Shown: piece after piece, positions 1-8,080 of the stretch
Layout of the letters: each line of letters starts with the position of its first letter
How positions within the stretch are numbered: position 1 is the first letter of the stretch
DNA from: Tistlia consotensis USBA 355
Lineage (GTDB): Bacteria > Pseudomonadota > Alphaproteobacteria > Kiloniellales > DSM-21159
Assembly: GCF_900177295.1 (NCBI RefSeq)
Contig: NZ_FWZX01000018.1
Location: 1-64,000, forward strand
DNA: 64,000 bases
Direction of reading: 5' to 3'
The notes under the pieces: model-generated
The model's input: the letters and a program-made list of their open reading frames with translations, nothing else
Database searches by the model: none
Told to the model about the DNA's origin: nothing
Made by a program: the position numbers and the translations under genes

Positions 1-1
1 C

Positions 2-211
2 GATGAGAACCCAGCCGCGATGCGTCAGCGGCGCGAGACGGTCGAGCATCCCTTTGGGACGATCAAGGCGCGGATGGGCGCGACCCACTTCCTGATGAAG
101 CGGCTCCGCAACGTGAAGACGGAGACGGCGCTCGCCGTCCTCGCCTACAACCTGACGCGGGTCATGAACATCCTGGGCGTCGGCGCGCTGATGGCGGCAA
201 TCCGGGCCTGA
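2..211 (+). CDS. Transposase, C-terminal part (IS1182-like), cut by window edge
   Basis: The frame is already open at base 2, so the beginning lies outside the window. About 69 residues are visible. They contain E-H-P-F-G-T-I-K, where the glutamate would be the last residue of the DDE catalytic triad in the IS1182 / DDE_Tnp_1_6 group. This is followed by the A-Y-N-L-T-R helix and a closing N-I-L-G that end such proteins. Only one end of the element is in view, so neither terminal inverted repeat nor target duplication could be established. It lies beside lower-GC defence-type genes, which fits an insertion-sequence border of an accessory region. Family assignment is from motif memory; intactness is unknown. 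Confidence 0.75.
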   Translation, partial: DENPAAMRQRRETVEHPFGTIKARMGATHFLMKRLRNVKTETALAVLAYNLTRVMNILGVGALMAAIRA

Positions 212-480
212 TCCGCCTCCCTCCGGCCCAGAACACTGCTGGAGCCCGTCAGGTCGCCAACGACGGCAAGACGCCGAACCGCCAGCTCGATCCACGCCCG
301 AGCACCAGCGGCGGCCAGGTTGAGCCGATGCCGCCAGCGTTTTCACACGACCAAGACCCAGAGGAGACATTCGTCAGATTCATCACCCGATGCTAGTCGA
401 GGCGAATCCTCGCGGTCGCCTGCGAGTGCGCACCGACGTTTCGCGACCACTTGGTTGGTCCGTCAGAACGCGCCCGGACC

Positions 481-1524
481 ATGGAAGTTGTCGATCCGTA
501 TCGCTTTGGGCACTATTCGCGGATGCTTCTCTTTCTTGCCGGCGTTCTCGAGCAGATGGACTTGGCGCTTGAGCATATCTCAACGCGCGAAGTCCATGAT
601 TCGCGATTTGGACTGATGCTTACCGACAACGCTATTGAGCTCGTTTTGCACCAGATTGCTAAAGAGAAAGATCTTCGATTGAAGGCATTCTATTTTTCTC
701 AACCAGACTACGCGCACAAACGGGAGCTTGTCGAAGCGTTGGGAGGGTCGTTCGACGCGAAGCTGAAATTCGCGCGAATTGAAGGCATGATCTCTGAGGA
801 ACGCTCTCGCACAATTAAGATCCTACACTCGCTCCGCAATGAGTTGTATCACGTCGGACTCCAGCACGAGGCGATTTTGCCGGACCTTGCGGACCTCTAT
901 TTCGACACGGCCTGCCAATTCCTCGCTCGATACGAGCCTTATGGGCTTAGCTGGATTTCGAATCAAAAGCTACCTGAGCGGGCGAAAAAATACTTCAAAG
1001 GTCCCGAATCTTTTCCAGCACGCCCCGATGATTTTAGGAATGCTTGCAGCGAATTGGAAATCGCGTGCGCTCACGATAGTACTCAGACCGTCGAAAGCTT
1101 AGCCGATCACATGGAGCACGTGGTCAGCGAGTGTGACACCTATATCGACATCATTGCTGGCGGCATCTATGTCGGCCAGCAGAAGCCGCGTGATGCAGCG
1201 ATTGTTGACTGCCAAGCATGGCCGCTTGCCTTCACGAAGGAAGGGCAGCTCTTTGCGAAGGAGCATGGTTGGGCGGGCGAGAACGTCCTACAGTTAGCTG
1301 AATGGTTGGGTCAAAACTACCCGTTTCGACTGAAGCGCGACCCGGTATCGTCATGGAGGAAGCAAGTGGCACGCCTACGGTCCAAAAAGAATCCACACGT
1401 TGCTCTCTTCAACTACCAGTCGTTTATGGACGCGACATCAAGCATTCGTGAAGCACTCTATGAGAATGCAGCTCAGGTCGAAATCGAAATCGATCGCCTG
1501 ATCGATCAGCGGCGCGGCAAATAG
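481..1524 (+). CDS. HEPN-like domain protein, function unknown
   Basis: A 347-residue soluble, mostly helical protein without signal peptide or membrane segment. Around residues 118-124 it reads L-R-N-E-L-Y-H, matching the R-x4-6-H motif of HEPN domains (R119, N120, H124). Many such domains are metal-independent RNases in toxin-antitoxin, abortive infection and CRISPR systems. The residues before it (T-I-K-I-L-H-S-L) fit the helix that carries the motif. The ATG at 481 begins M-E-V-V-D-P-Y; an in-frame start at 451 has no better ribosome binding site. Codon use is clearly less GC-rich than in the body of the window. It is convergent with the Lamassu-like operon and has no obvious antitoxin partner. 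Nuclease activity is inference from one motif. Confidence 0.6.
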   Translation: MEVVDPYRFGHYSRMLLFLAGVLEQMDLALEHISTREVHDSRFGLMLTDNAIELVLHQIAKEKDLRLKAFYFSQPDYAHKRELVEALGGSFDAKLKFARIEGMISEERSRTIKILHSLRNELYHVGLQHEAILPDLADLYFDTACQFLARYEPYGLSWISNQKLPERAKKYFKGPESFPARPDDFRNACSELEIACAHDSTQTVESLADHMEHVVSECDTYIDIIAGGIYVGQQKPRDAAIVDCQAWPLAFTKEGQLFAKEHGWAGENVLQLAEWLGQNYPFRLKRDPVSSWRKQVARLRSKKNPHVALFNYQSFMDATSSIREALYENAAQVEIEIDRLIDQRRGK

Positions 1525-1742
1525 GGTGAGCTTTGTCGATTTAGGTGAGCCGCCTCGCGCCTATATTGATGCCATCCAAGAGACCGCGGAATACAACTTG
1601 CCGCGCTTGTTGAGTTCGCGCAGTCGCAACGTCTGTGGCATGCCTCCGGTACGCAGCAAAGATCTACCCTCGACCGGCGGCGGCGGGCAGATTCCGAACT
1701 TTCTATGCATGACAGCGTCGTTCGGTCGAGTAGGCAGTGCGG

Positions 1743-3662
1743 CTAGGCTGTATAGACATGCTGCAGCTCCCTCCGCGTGACCTTCTCCAGTCCGCTGAAA
1801 GATGCACCAGTGATGATGAGTTGACAGCACTGATATTCTTCCCTGGACAATAAATCGATAAAAGGCTGGACGATAAAGTTTTCTTTGTCTTCAATAGACT
1901 CCCCTGAAAACTCCCCTGGAACGTCGATAATGGAGATGCCCGGGTAGTGGTAGCCGTCTTTGCCACTGAGGGTCAGCAGGCCGTAGTGGTAGGCCATGAG
2001 AAAATACAGAGTATCGGTTCCGCCCAGCACGGCGCTCCAACGCCGGGCTCCGACCTTGATGCTGAACCCGGACCTGGAAATATCGATGCGAACCCGATTG
2101 TGGCGCCAGGCCCCTGGCTTAAGCGTGTCGATCGCAGAGAGGTATCCGTTCATGCCGTCTTCGAGTTCGGCGGCCGCGGATTCAAAATCGGTTGATCTCG
2201 CTGCTTGATCGACCCGAGCCTGCAGTGGAACTATCTTCTTCTCAATCTCGCGGACACGCTCGATGATTTCAGCCCCCGCAGCAACTGCGGAGGATAGCCG
2301 CCCTATCTGACGCTGCCTCTCGCTCGCTTCTCCCAACGCTACGTCCAGGGCACTGACATCGTCTTGCACGAGCGCACTGACGGCTTCGCGCGAAGGCGCG
2401 AGTTCATTTTCGACAAGACGCAGCCGCTCTTGTACTGAAGTAATCTCACCTTGAAGTCGCCCAAATTCAGAACGCAGGGCGACGATAATTTCATCGACCT
2501 CTTTAATCTCGCCGGCAAGCCTTTCGCGTTCGAACCTGATGCGGACGGCGCCGAGCTCCTGCACTACAGGCTGTTCCGGGAGCGGTTGATGGCACAGGAA
2601 GCACTCACGGTCGTGGGTGTTGATTTGGCGAATTTTTTGGTCGCACGCCGGGCAGTGCGTGATCCTGAGGTCTGCTAAGAGTTGCCCGGCTTCTTCCGCT
2701 CGGTTCAGGCGGTCGAACTCCGTCACCAGCTCCGCGCGGTATCGATTCATCTCGGCTAGCCGCTCGGTCGCATCATCAAGCCTCCGATGCAGCTCCTCCA
2801 GTGCAACCAAGCTCGCAGCTCTTGCCTCCCCGAGTTCGGCAACTCGGCCGCGACCATGGGGAGCGAGCGCTTGATCGCGCGCGGATCCAATCAATTTGGC
2901 GCGTTGGTTCCTGAGAGAATTGATTTCCTCAGCAATCCTGCCCTCAGCAGCCCTGACAGTAGCGGCCGAAACTCCTACGGAAAGGCCGGGCTCAGACAGA
3001 ACGTCCCTGGCAAGCGCTTCGAGCGCCGCGCCATAATACTCGTGGCTTGCCTTAAGGCGCTCCGCCTGCAGCTTCATGGATACAAGCTCGCCATATTCTT
3101 TGGTGAAGATTTTCTCCGCCAGCCCGAGGAACTGCATAAGGCATGCCAGTTGCTCGCCTTCAGGCTGTTTGTCGGCAAGGTCGCCCCAGAACCGTTGCTG
3201 CCGGTAGATATGGCGCAGCAGCATTCGGAAGCTGAGCTGAGGCCATGTCTGTCCGGACATGGGATTGCCCTTCGGAAAGTGAAGAAGCGGGACTCCCAGC
3301 TTCTCCATTAGCCACTGCTGGAATTCACGGGCTGGCATTGAGTCGTCATTAACGAATACCTTGGATTTCGCGCCTGCTTCCCGCCACCTACGCTCGACCC
3401 AGAACATTTCCTCTCCGATGCGAAATTCGACGCCGGCAGCTTCATACTTCTCAGAAAGTCCGGTCTCCTCGGCGCCCTCAAATGGATTGTCTCCGGTATC
3501 CCCGAGTAGGAAATCGAGAGTTTGAAGCCACTTAGTCTTGCCAGTATTGGGGGGGCCGACGAGGACATTCACGCCAAGATCAAAATCGATCTCTTCGACG
3601 TTCCCGGTAGCCAATCGGCGTAGGAGCCGACCTACCGAAAGAAATGAGCCACCATCATTCAT
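1743..3662 (-). CDS. lmuB: SMC/Rad50-like ATPase of a Lamassu / ABC-three-component system (LmuB-like)
   Basis: A 639-residue ABC-type ATPase. Walker A is G-P-P-N-T-G-K-T at residues 36-43. Long charged coiled-coil segments (about 190-330 and 375-500) flank a hook with two C-x-x-C pairs, C337/C340 and C354/C357, resembling a zinc hook. The C-terminal lobe has G-G-T-D-T where the ABC signature belongs and I-I-D-V-P-G-E-F as a Walker B-like strand, so the signature is divergent from LSGGQ. In Lamassu and related ABC-3C systems this subunit senses foreign DNA ends or structures and controls the nuclease subunit. Its start overlaps the stop of the middle gene by ATGA, showing translational coupling. 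It is the last gene of the operon, transcribed nuclease, middle, ATPase. System assignment rests on order and domains. Confidence 0.75.
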   Translation of the reverse strand: MNDGGSFLSVGRLLRRLATGNVEEIDFDLGVNVLVGPPNTGKTKWLQTLDFLLGDTGDNPFEGAEETGLSEKYEAAGVEFRIGEEMFWVERRWREAGAKSKVFVNDDSMPAREFQQWLMEKLGVPLLHFPKGNPMSGQTWPQLSFRMLLRHIYRQQRFWGDLADKQPEGEQLACLMQFLGLAEKIFTKEYGELVSMKLQAERLKASHEYYGAALEALARDVLSEPGLSVGVSAATVRAAEGRIAEEINSLRNQRAKLIGSARDQALAPHGRGRVAELGEARAASLVALEELHRRLDDATERLAEMNRYRAELVTEFDRLNRAEEAGQLLADLRITHCPACDQKIRQINTHDRECFLCHQPLPEQPVVQELGAVRIRFERERLAGEIKEVDEIIVALRSEFGRLQGEITSVQERLRLVENELAPSREAVSALVQDDVSALDVALGEASERQRQIGRLSSAVAAGAEIIERVREIEKKIVPLQARVDQAARSTDFESAAAELEDGMNGYLSAIDTLKPGAWRHNRVRIDISRSGFSIKVGARRWSAVLGGTDTLYFLMAYHYGLLTLSGKDGYHYPGISIIDVPGEFSGESIEDKENFIVQPFIDLLSREEYQCCQLIITGASFSGLEKVTRRELQHVYTA

Positions 3663-4225
3663 TCAATCACCTGCCCCATGGGACGGCGCCCTACCTCTTC
3701 ATCAAATATTTTGTAAATGTGGTCCTTCAGAAAAGTTCCGCTCTTTCCGCCGAAAACCTTCTTTATCTTGCGCATGCGATCGACCAAGCCTGAAAACGAT
3801 GGCGCCAAGGCAAGAGCTCTTGCACGTTGCTTGCCGAGGTCCGTCAGTGCCAATCGATAGGTCTTGCCCTCCTTCGTCACGGTGATCAGCCCCTTGGCTT
3901 CCAAGTGGGCGAGAACGTGGTAGTAGCGCTTGTCCCAGGGGCCATAGTGGTGGCGCACCATGGCTGACTCGATGGCGGAGTCGCCGTTTTCGTCCTGCGC
4001 CACCTCATCGGACGACACTGGCATTCTGGCGGCAGCAACTTCGAAGAAGTCAGGATACCTGGCGAAGAAGTCGAGCTTGGCCATCTTTGTTAAGCCGTCG
4101 ATGCGGCCGGCGACCCCGCAAAGGTTAAACAGGAGGAGCAAGCGGGCGGCGTGGAACTCCACTACGTCGTCGGCCGAGAGCGGCAGACTTGCTGGTCTGG
4201 TTCCGATGCGATTGATCGACCTCAT
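3659..4225 (-). CDS. lmuC: Middle component of a Lamassu / ABC-three-component system (LmuC-like)
   Basis: A 188-residue protein overlapping both neighbours by four bases (ATGA at each end), so all three proteins are probably made in set ratio. Residues about 25-70 form a helical region (R-L-L-L-L-F-N, K-L-D-F-F-A-R-Y-P-D-F-F). Residues about 90-135 look like a winged helix, with Y-Y-H-V-L-A-H-L-E-A-K-G-L-I as recognition-type helix and the T-V-T-K-E-G-K-T-Y-R-L wing. ABC-3C middle components are small winged-helix-like proteins that bridge the ATPase and effector; the role here is inferred from position and size rather than from a specific catalytic motif. There is no sign of frame damage. 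Confidence 0.65.
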   Translation of the reverse strand: MRSINRIGTRPASLPLSADDVVEFHAARLLLLFNLCGVAGRIDGLTKMAKLDFFARYPDFFEVAAARMPVSSDEVAQDENGDSAIESAMVRHHYGPWDKRYYHVLAHLEAKGLITVTKEGKTYRLALTDLGKQRARALALAPSFSGLVDRMRKIKKVFGGKSGTFLKDHIYKIFDEEVGRRPMGQVIE

Positions 4226-5391
4226 TGGGGTCTCACAAATCGCATCATGCAGCGGTCAGCGATGTCGTACATGCATCCTTTCAGGAATGCGGATCGGTCA
4301 TCGGCACCGGGCTCACGTGCAGCGTTTATCTTGTCCAGTCGCGCAACGCAGAGCGCGTGGAAGCTCGGCCCGTCCAGGTCGAGTTCACCGGCAATAAGCT
4401 TCGAACGCAGCGACAGCACTTCTGCCTCCACACGGTCCCGCAGAGTCTCGCCTAATTCCGCTTCCATGTATCGGGAGGTGCGGGAGGACTTCGCGTAGCG
4501 ACGGCGCAGATCCAGAGCGAGCGCAACAAGGTCCTGCGGGAGCTCCGCGTCCTCCATCTTCCTTTTGAGCTTTCCTCCGGACGGAGCCGAGACGCCGGTG
4601 ACAAGTTCTTCCATTCGCTGCTCCCACCAACTCCGCAGCGTGGACTGCGTGATTATCTTTTCATGCCACTTGGATTTTGGCTTAGCGTCCCCTGCCGCCT
4701 TCGCGCGGCGGCGCAGCTCAATTAGAAGTAATTCCGCCTGATCAAACAATAATGTTCGCCCTTCGCTGTTGCTTATCTTAATCAGACGAAGAAGGTTTTC
4801 TCTCTTGATGGCGGCCTCACTGTGCCGCACATCCCAGTGGCAATTGGTAATCCAGTAATCTGTGCAGTTCCCCTTCTCGGATTTGGAGCCGGGGCATCGC
4901 TTCTCGATTGCGGCGAGGAGTGCCTTGCAGTCATCGCACTCCGGCTGCCTAGCAGGAGCGTCGGCCCCATAAGTGAGGAGCTTTAGATCGTTATCAACGT
5001 CGCGCAGCGTCACAATCCGGAACAGAGCTGTCTCTTTGTACTTGTCCCGCGCCAGGGAAATCTCAAATATAGACGTACCAGGCTTGCTCTTCTTGCGCTG
5101 GCAGAGGCCAGCGACCGACCAAAGGTGCTTCGGCTCGCCCGCCTTCACCTGAACAAACTCTGCAATCCGTTCCGCTGCACTCTCATGAGTGCGAACTACG
5201 AGAATATCGTCATGGGTTTCACAGTGGATTTTTTCGATGTCGGAGCGTTCCAACATATCCAGTAAGAAGCCGACTGCGATCTCGTCCTGGTAGTTGAAGC
5301 CTGTACGCGCGACCGGGCCACCTTCCTCAACGGGAAGACTTTCGTCGACGGAAGGCCATTCGACGGGGTGAATGTGGGTGTTGTCGCTCAT
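4222..5391 (-). CDS. lmuA: Cap4-like (DUF4297) nuclease, effector of a Lamassu / ABC-three-component system (LmuA-like)
   Basis: A 389-residue protein whose first 90 residues match the Cap4/DUF4297 nuclease fold. They read G-F-N-Y-Q-D (31-36), then C-E-T-H-D-D-I (57-63), then F-V-Q-V-K (79-83), a PD-(D/E)xK-type active site with acidic residue D62 and Q81-x-K83. The remainder is helical and presumably binds the ATPase or middle protein. Such effectors degrade DNA when the complex is triggered by phage or plasmid DNA. The ATG at 5391 follows TTGGGGGCG. An in-frame ATG at 5445 would add 18 residues; it has no Shine-Dalgarno but lies just behind a TAGAAT-like -10, so a leaderless start there is possible. 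First gene of the operon. Confidence 0.7.
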   Translation of the reverse strand: MSDNTHIHPVEWPSVDESLPVEEGGPVARTGFNYQDEIAVGFLLDMLERSDIEKIHCETHDDILVVRTHESAAERIAEFVQVKAGEPKHLWSVAGLCQRKKSKPGTSIFEISLARDKYKETALFRIVTLRDVDNDLKLLTYGADAPARQPECDDCKALLAAIEKRCPGSKSEKGNCTDYWITNCHWDVRHSEAAIKRENLLRLIKISNSEGRTLLFDQAELLLIELRRRAKAAGDAKPKSKWHEKIITQSTLRSWWEQRMEELVTGVSAPSGGKLKRKMEDAELPQDLVALALDLRRRYAKSSRTSRYMEAELGETLRDRVEAEVLSLRSKLIAGELDLDGPSFHALCVARLDKINAAREPGADDRSAFLKGCMYDIADRCMMRFVRPQ

Positions 5392-5820
5392 CGCCCCCAA
5401 TTGCTTCAAGCCACCGCACTTTTCGTGGGTGATGGTAGACTTCATGAGGCTATATTCTAGCTTTGTTCGCCACCATGTTGAGAGGTAGAATGTCGCGGAC
5501 GGCCGCGTAGTGCAACCACACGATGCACTTGGGCCGCCCTACATCTAAGAAATTGATCTCTAATGCAACGGTTTCGTGCGCGCGCACCTCTGATGTCGTG
5601 TGATGACATTGATGGGAAGCCCATGTGACGAAGGCCCGCTTTCGCCGCTGGAATGCAGTGGCACTGATGCCCGCCGACCGGTCGGCGAAGGGTCTGAGCT
5701 GACTTTACCTCGCTGTCCGCTCCTGGCGCTGATCGGAAGCGGCGCCGGAAGCGCCGCTTCCGACGATAAGGCAAAGAACTAGATCGTGAAGCCATGAGCG
5801 GGACTATTCGCAACTGGTGG
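5392..5820. other. Intergenic region upstream of the Lamassu-like operon
   Basis: A 429-base gap. On the minus strand, bases 5455-5460 give TAGAAT, a plausible -10 for the operon with only a weak -35. The rest contains no open frame that looks like a protein: the 118-residue minus-strand frame is rich in arginine and low in complexity. A perfect inverted repeat lies at 5735-5761 (separate entry). Confidence 0.45.
5735..5761. terminator. Perfect 10-bp hairpin, possible terminator or boundary element
   Basis: GGAAGCGGCG pairs with CGCCGCTTCC across a 7-base loop. No T-run follows on either strand, so it is not a classical intrinsic terminator. It sits between the small gene at 5821-6168 and the defence operon, both on the minus strand. 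Confidence 0.35.
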
Positions 5821-6168
5821 TTAGCGGTGGTCCCGCGCCGCTAGCGTCCTTACCTTTTTCCGCGTTCCCCGCGTATTGTAGCGCGCCAATGCAAGTCGAG
5901 GCGGACGCTCCCGACGGATGACGACATCAGCCCCACGCTCTCGCAAGAAGCGTCGGAGCCGTTGGCAGTTCTTTCGGCCCCACACACCGACGTATCGTTT
6001 CATCCAAGGTGCTTGACGGTATGAGGCGTAGCCGCTGAATGCTTCGTCGAGTTCAGCAAGCGTCAGATACTCGGAGAGTTTCGAAAGTCGCACCACGCAC
6101 ACGACTGGGTCGCTGCCGACGACAAAGGCAGCGTCTGAAAACTCGTAGGCGACGATTTGATGCACCAT
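5821..6168 (-). CDS. Small protein of unknown function
   Basis: A 115-residue frame not recognised as any family. It starts M-V-H-Q-I-V-A-Y-E-F and has a balanced composition (aromatic and hydrophobic residues spaced as in a folded protein). A basic second half, W-G-R-K-N-C-Q-R-L-R-R-F-L-R-E-R-G, could bind nucleic acid. No ribosome binding site is convincing. It lies on the same strand as the Lamassu-like operon, about 375 bases upstream of it, at the point where base composition changes to the high-GC chromosomal background. It could be a spurious frame; codon statistics or homologues would decide. Confidence 0.4.
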   Translation of the reverse strand: MVHQIVAYEFSDAAFVVGSDPVVCVVRLSKLSEYLTLAELDEAFSGYASYRQAPWMKRYVGVWGRKNCQRLRRFLRERGADVVIRRERPPRLALARYNTRGTRKKVRTLAARDHR

Positions 6169-6307
6169 GTTGGGAGCATCTTCGCGATTCCGACCGTCCG
6201 CAAGTGGCGCACAGCCGTCGCCCTATCCGCGCTGTCGGACACCGAACAGACTTGCCCTCAAACGGTGGACTCCTGGCCCCCGGCAAGGCCTCGGGGGCAG
6301 ACAGCAG

Positions 6308-6337
6308 CGCGGCCGGGAGCACTGGCTCCCGGCCGCG
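6308..6337 (-). terminator. Perfect 13-bp hairpin downstream of acdS
   Basis: CGCGGCCGGGAGC pairs fully with GCTCCCGGCCGCG across the 4-base loop ACTG, 60 bases after the acdS stop codon. No T-tract follows on the minus strand, so it may stabilise the mRNA 3' end or terminate weakly. Confidence 0.5.
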
Positions 6338-6396
6338 AACTCGGGCGCTTGAAGACGGATCGGACCGGGGTGGCTCCCGCCGCCGCCCCTCTCCGC

Positions 6397-7443
6397 TCAG
6401 CCGTCCTTGAAGTAGTAGCTGTAGCCGTTGAGCGCCGGTGCGCCGCCCAGGTGGGCGTAGAGCACCTTGGAGCCCGCGGGGAAGAAGCCCTTGCGGGTCA
6501 GGTCGATCAGGCCCTGCAGGGATTTGCCCTCGTAGACCGGGTCGGTGATCATCGCCTCGGTGCGGGCGCCGAGGCGGATCGCCTCGTTGGTCGCCTCCGA
6601 GGGCACGCCGTAGGCCGGATAGGCGTAGTCGGGATTGATGACGATCTCGTCCTCGCGGATCGGCCGGCCCAGCTCCAGCAGCGCCGCGGTGTCGTCGACG
6701 ATGCGGCGGACCTGGGCGCGGGTCTGCTCGGGCGTCGCCGAGGCGTCGATGCCGATCACCCGCTCGGCGCGGTCCTGGGCGGCGAAGCCGACGATCATGC
6801 CGCCCTGGGTCGAGCCGGTGACGACGCAGACGACGACGTAGTCGAAGCGGAAGCCCAGCGCCCTCTCCTGCTCGGCGACCTCCTCGGCGAAGCCGACGTA
6901 GCCGAGCGCGCCGTACTTGTGCACCGAGGCGCCGGCCGGGATGCCGTAGGGCTTGCCGCCGGCGTCGCGCACCGACTGCATCGCGTCCTCCCAGCTCTTG
7001 CGGATGCCGATGTCGAAGCCCTCGTCGACCAGGCGGCTGTCGGCGCCCATCAGGCGGGTCATCAGGATGTTGCCGACCCGGTCGTAGACGGCGTCGTAGT
7101 GCGGCACCCACTTCTCCTGCACCACGACGCACTTCATGCCGATCTTGGCGGCGGTGGCGGCGACCATGCGGGTGTGGTTCGACTGCACCCCGCCGATCGA
7201 GACCAGCGTGTCGGCGCCCGAGGCGATGGCGTCGGGCACGATGTACTCCAGCTTCCTCAGCTTGTTGCCGCCCATGGCCAGGCCCGAGTTGCAGTCGTCG
7301 CGCTTGGCGTAGATCTCGACCTTGCCGCCGAGCGCCGCGGTCAGGCGCGGCAGGTGCTCGATCGGCGTCGGGCCGAAGGTCAGCGGGTAGCGCTCGAAGT
7401 TCGCGAGGAGCGACGTGGCGGGGGACTTGGCGGGCGGGGACAT
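6397..7443 (-). CDS. acdS: 1-aminocyclopropane-1-carboxylate (ACC) deaminase
   Basis: A 348-residue cytoplasmic PLP enzyme that would convert the ethylene precursor ACC to 2-oxobutyrate and ammonia. The PLP lysine is K61 in [10 protein letters not shown], and Q-S-N-H-T-R-M is the nucleophile/carboxylate loop. The two positions that separate true ACC deaminases from D-cysteine desulfhydrases are both of the deaminase type: E305 in V-Y-E-G-K-S and L332 in H-L-G-G (equivalent to E295 and L322 of the Pseudomonas UW4 enzyme). The ATG at 7443 has GGAGG seven bases upstream; an upstream in-frame ATG at 7476 lacks one. A divergent Lrp-type gene lies next door, as in known acdS-acdR pairs. It points to plant association. 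Confidence 0.93.
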   Translation of the reverse strand: MSPPAKSPATSLLANFERYPLTFGPTPIEHLPRLTAALGGKVEIYAKRDDCNSGLAMGGNKLRKLEYIVPDAIASGADTLVSIGGVQSNHTRMVAATAAKIGMKCVVVQEKWVPHYDAVYDRVGNILMTRLMGADSRLVDEGFDIGIRKSWEDAMQSVRDAGGKPYGIPAGASVHKYGALGYVGFAEEVAEQERALGFRFDYVVVCVVTGSTQGGMIVGFAAQDRAERVIGIDASATPEQTRAQVRRIVDDTAALLELGRPIREDEIVINPDYAYPAYGVPSEATNEAIRLGARTEAMITDPVYEGKSLQGLIDLTRKGFFPAGSKVLYAHLGGAPALNGYSYYFKDG

Positions 7444-7586
7444 GGCGGGGCCTCCGGGCTGCGTGAAGGACGGCATGCTAGGAGAAGAGCCCTGAAAGGT
7501 GCTCTCGAATTGCTTCCCTCGGTCGCATCGATTGGGTAAGCAGATGCCCCTTGTCGCCCTGATCTCTCGTCCAGATCCCTATTTTG

Positions 7587-7599
7587 GGAAGATTCTTCC
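7587..7599. promoter_or_regulatory. Palindrome abutting the acdR start codon
   Basis: GGAAGA-T-TCTTCC is a perfect 13-base palindrome ending at the base before the ATG of the Lrp-type gene, inside the 156-base acdS-acdR divergent region. It could be a site for autoregulation. Function is inferred from position only. Confidence 0.35.
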
Positions 7600-8061
7600 A
7601 TGAGCGAGCTCGACCGGATCGACCTGAACATCCTGCGCGCCCTGCAGGCGAACGGGCGGCTGACCAACGCCGAGCTGGCGAGCCGCGTCAACGTCAGCCC
7701 GGCGACCTGCCACCGCCGCACCCAGCGGCTGTTCGAGGAGGGCTACGTCGCCGGCGTGCACGCCCAGATCGCGCCGGAGCCCGTCGGGCTCGGCGCCCTG
7801 GTCATGGTCGGCGTCGTGCTCGACCGCTCGACGCCGGACAGCTTCGCCGCCTTCGAGGCGGCGGTGACGAAGATGGCCTTCGTGCTGGACTGCAACCTGG
7901 TCGCCGGCGACTTCGACTACCTGCTGAAGATCCGGGTCAGGGACATCGGCGACTTCAACAAGCTGCACGGCGAGCAGCTGATCGCGCTGCCCAGCGTGCG
8001 CCAGACCCGCACCTTCTTCGTCATGAAGCAGGTCAAGGAGAACGCGCCGCTGCCCTTCTGA
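7600..8061 (+). CDS. acdR: Lrp/AsnC-family regulator, probable regulator of acdS
   Basis: A 153-residue protein. It has the N-terminal AsnC-type helix-turn-helix (about 5-60: L-N-I-L-R-A-L-Q-A-N-G-R ... V-S-P-A-T-C-H-R-R) and a C-terminal RAM ligand/oligomerisation domain (about 65-145) with G-D-F-D-Y-L-L-K-I. Lrp-type AcdR is the usual regulator of acdS in proteobacteria and is transcribed divergently from it, as here. The symbol rests on this arrangement as well as family membership. The Shine-Dalgarno is the GGGAAG that also forms part of the palindrome immediately upstream. Confidence 0.85.
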   Translation: MSELDRIDLNILRALQANGRLTNAELASRVNVSPATCHRRTQRLFEEGYVAGVHAQIAPEPVGLGALVMVGVVLDRSTPDSFAAFEAAVTKMAFVLDCNLVAGDFDYLLKIRVRDIGDFNKLHGEQLIALPSVRQTRTFFVMKQVKENAPLPF

Positions 8062-8080
8062 GGCGGCCAGCCCCGGCGCC

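Noticed and set aside
1526..1780. 84-codon frame directly after the HEPN-like gene
   Set aside because: It overlaps the end of the SMC-like gene, has unlikely composition and no start signal beyond the adjacent stop/GTG.
5457..5813. 118-codon minus-strand frame upstream of the Lamassu-like operon
   Set aside because: Arginine/serine-rich, no ribosome binding site, overlaps a perfect hairpin and the likely promoter.
6157..7539. 460-codon plus-strand open frame opposite acdS
   Set aside because: It is antisense to a clearly recognised enzyme and its composition (runs of A, G, R, D, V) is that expected from high-GC codon shadow. Similar long frames opposite rpoD, nnrS, the YcaO genes, the cytochrome and the STAND gene were dropped for the same reason.
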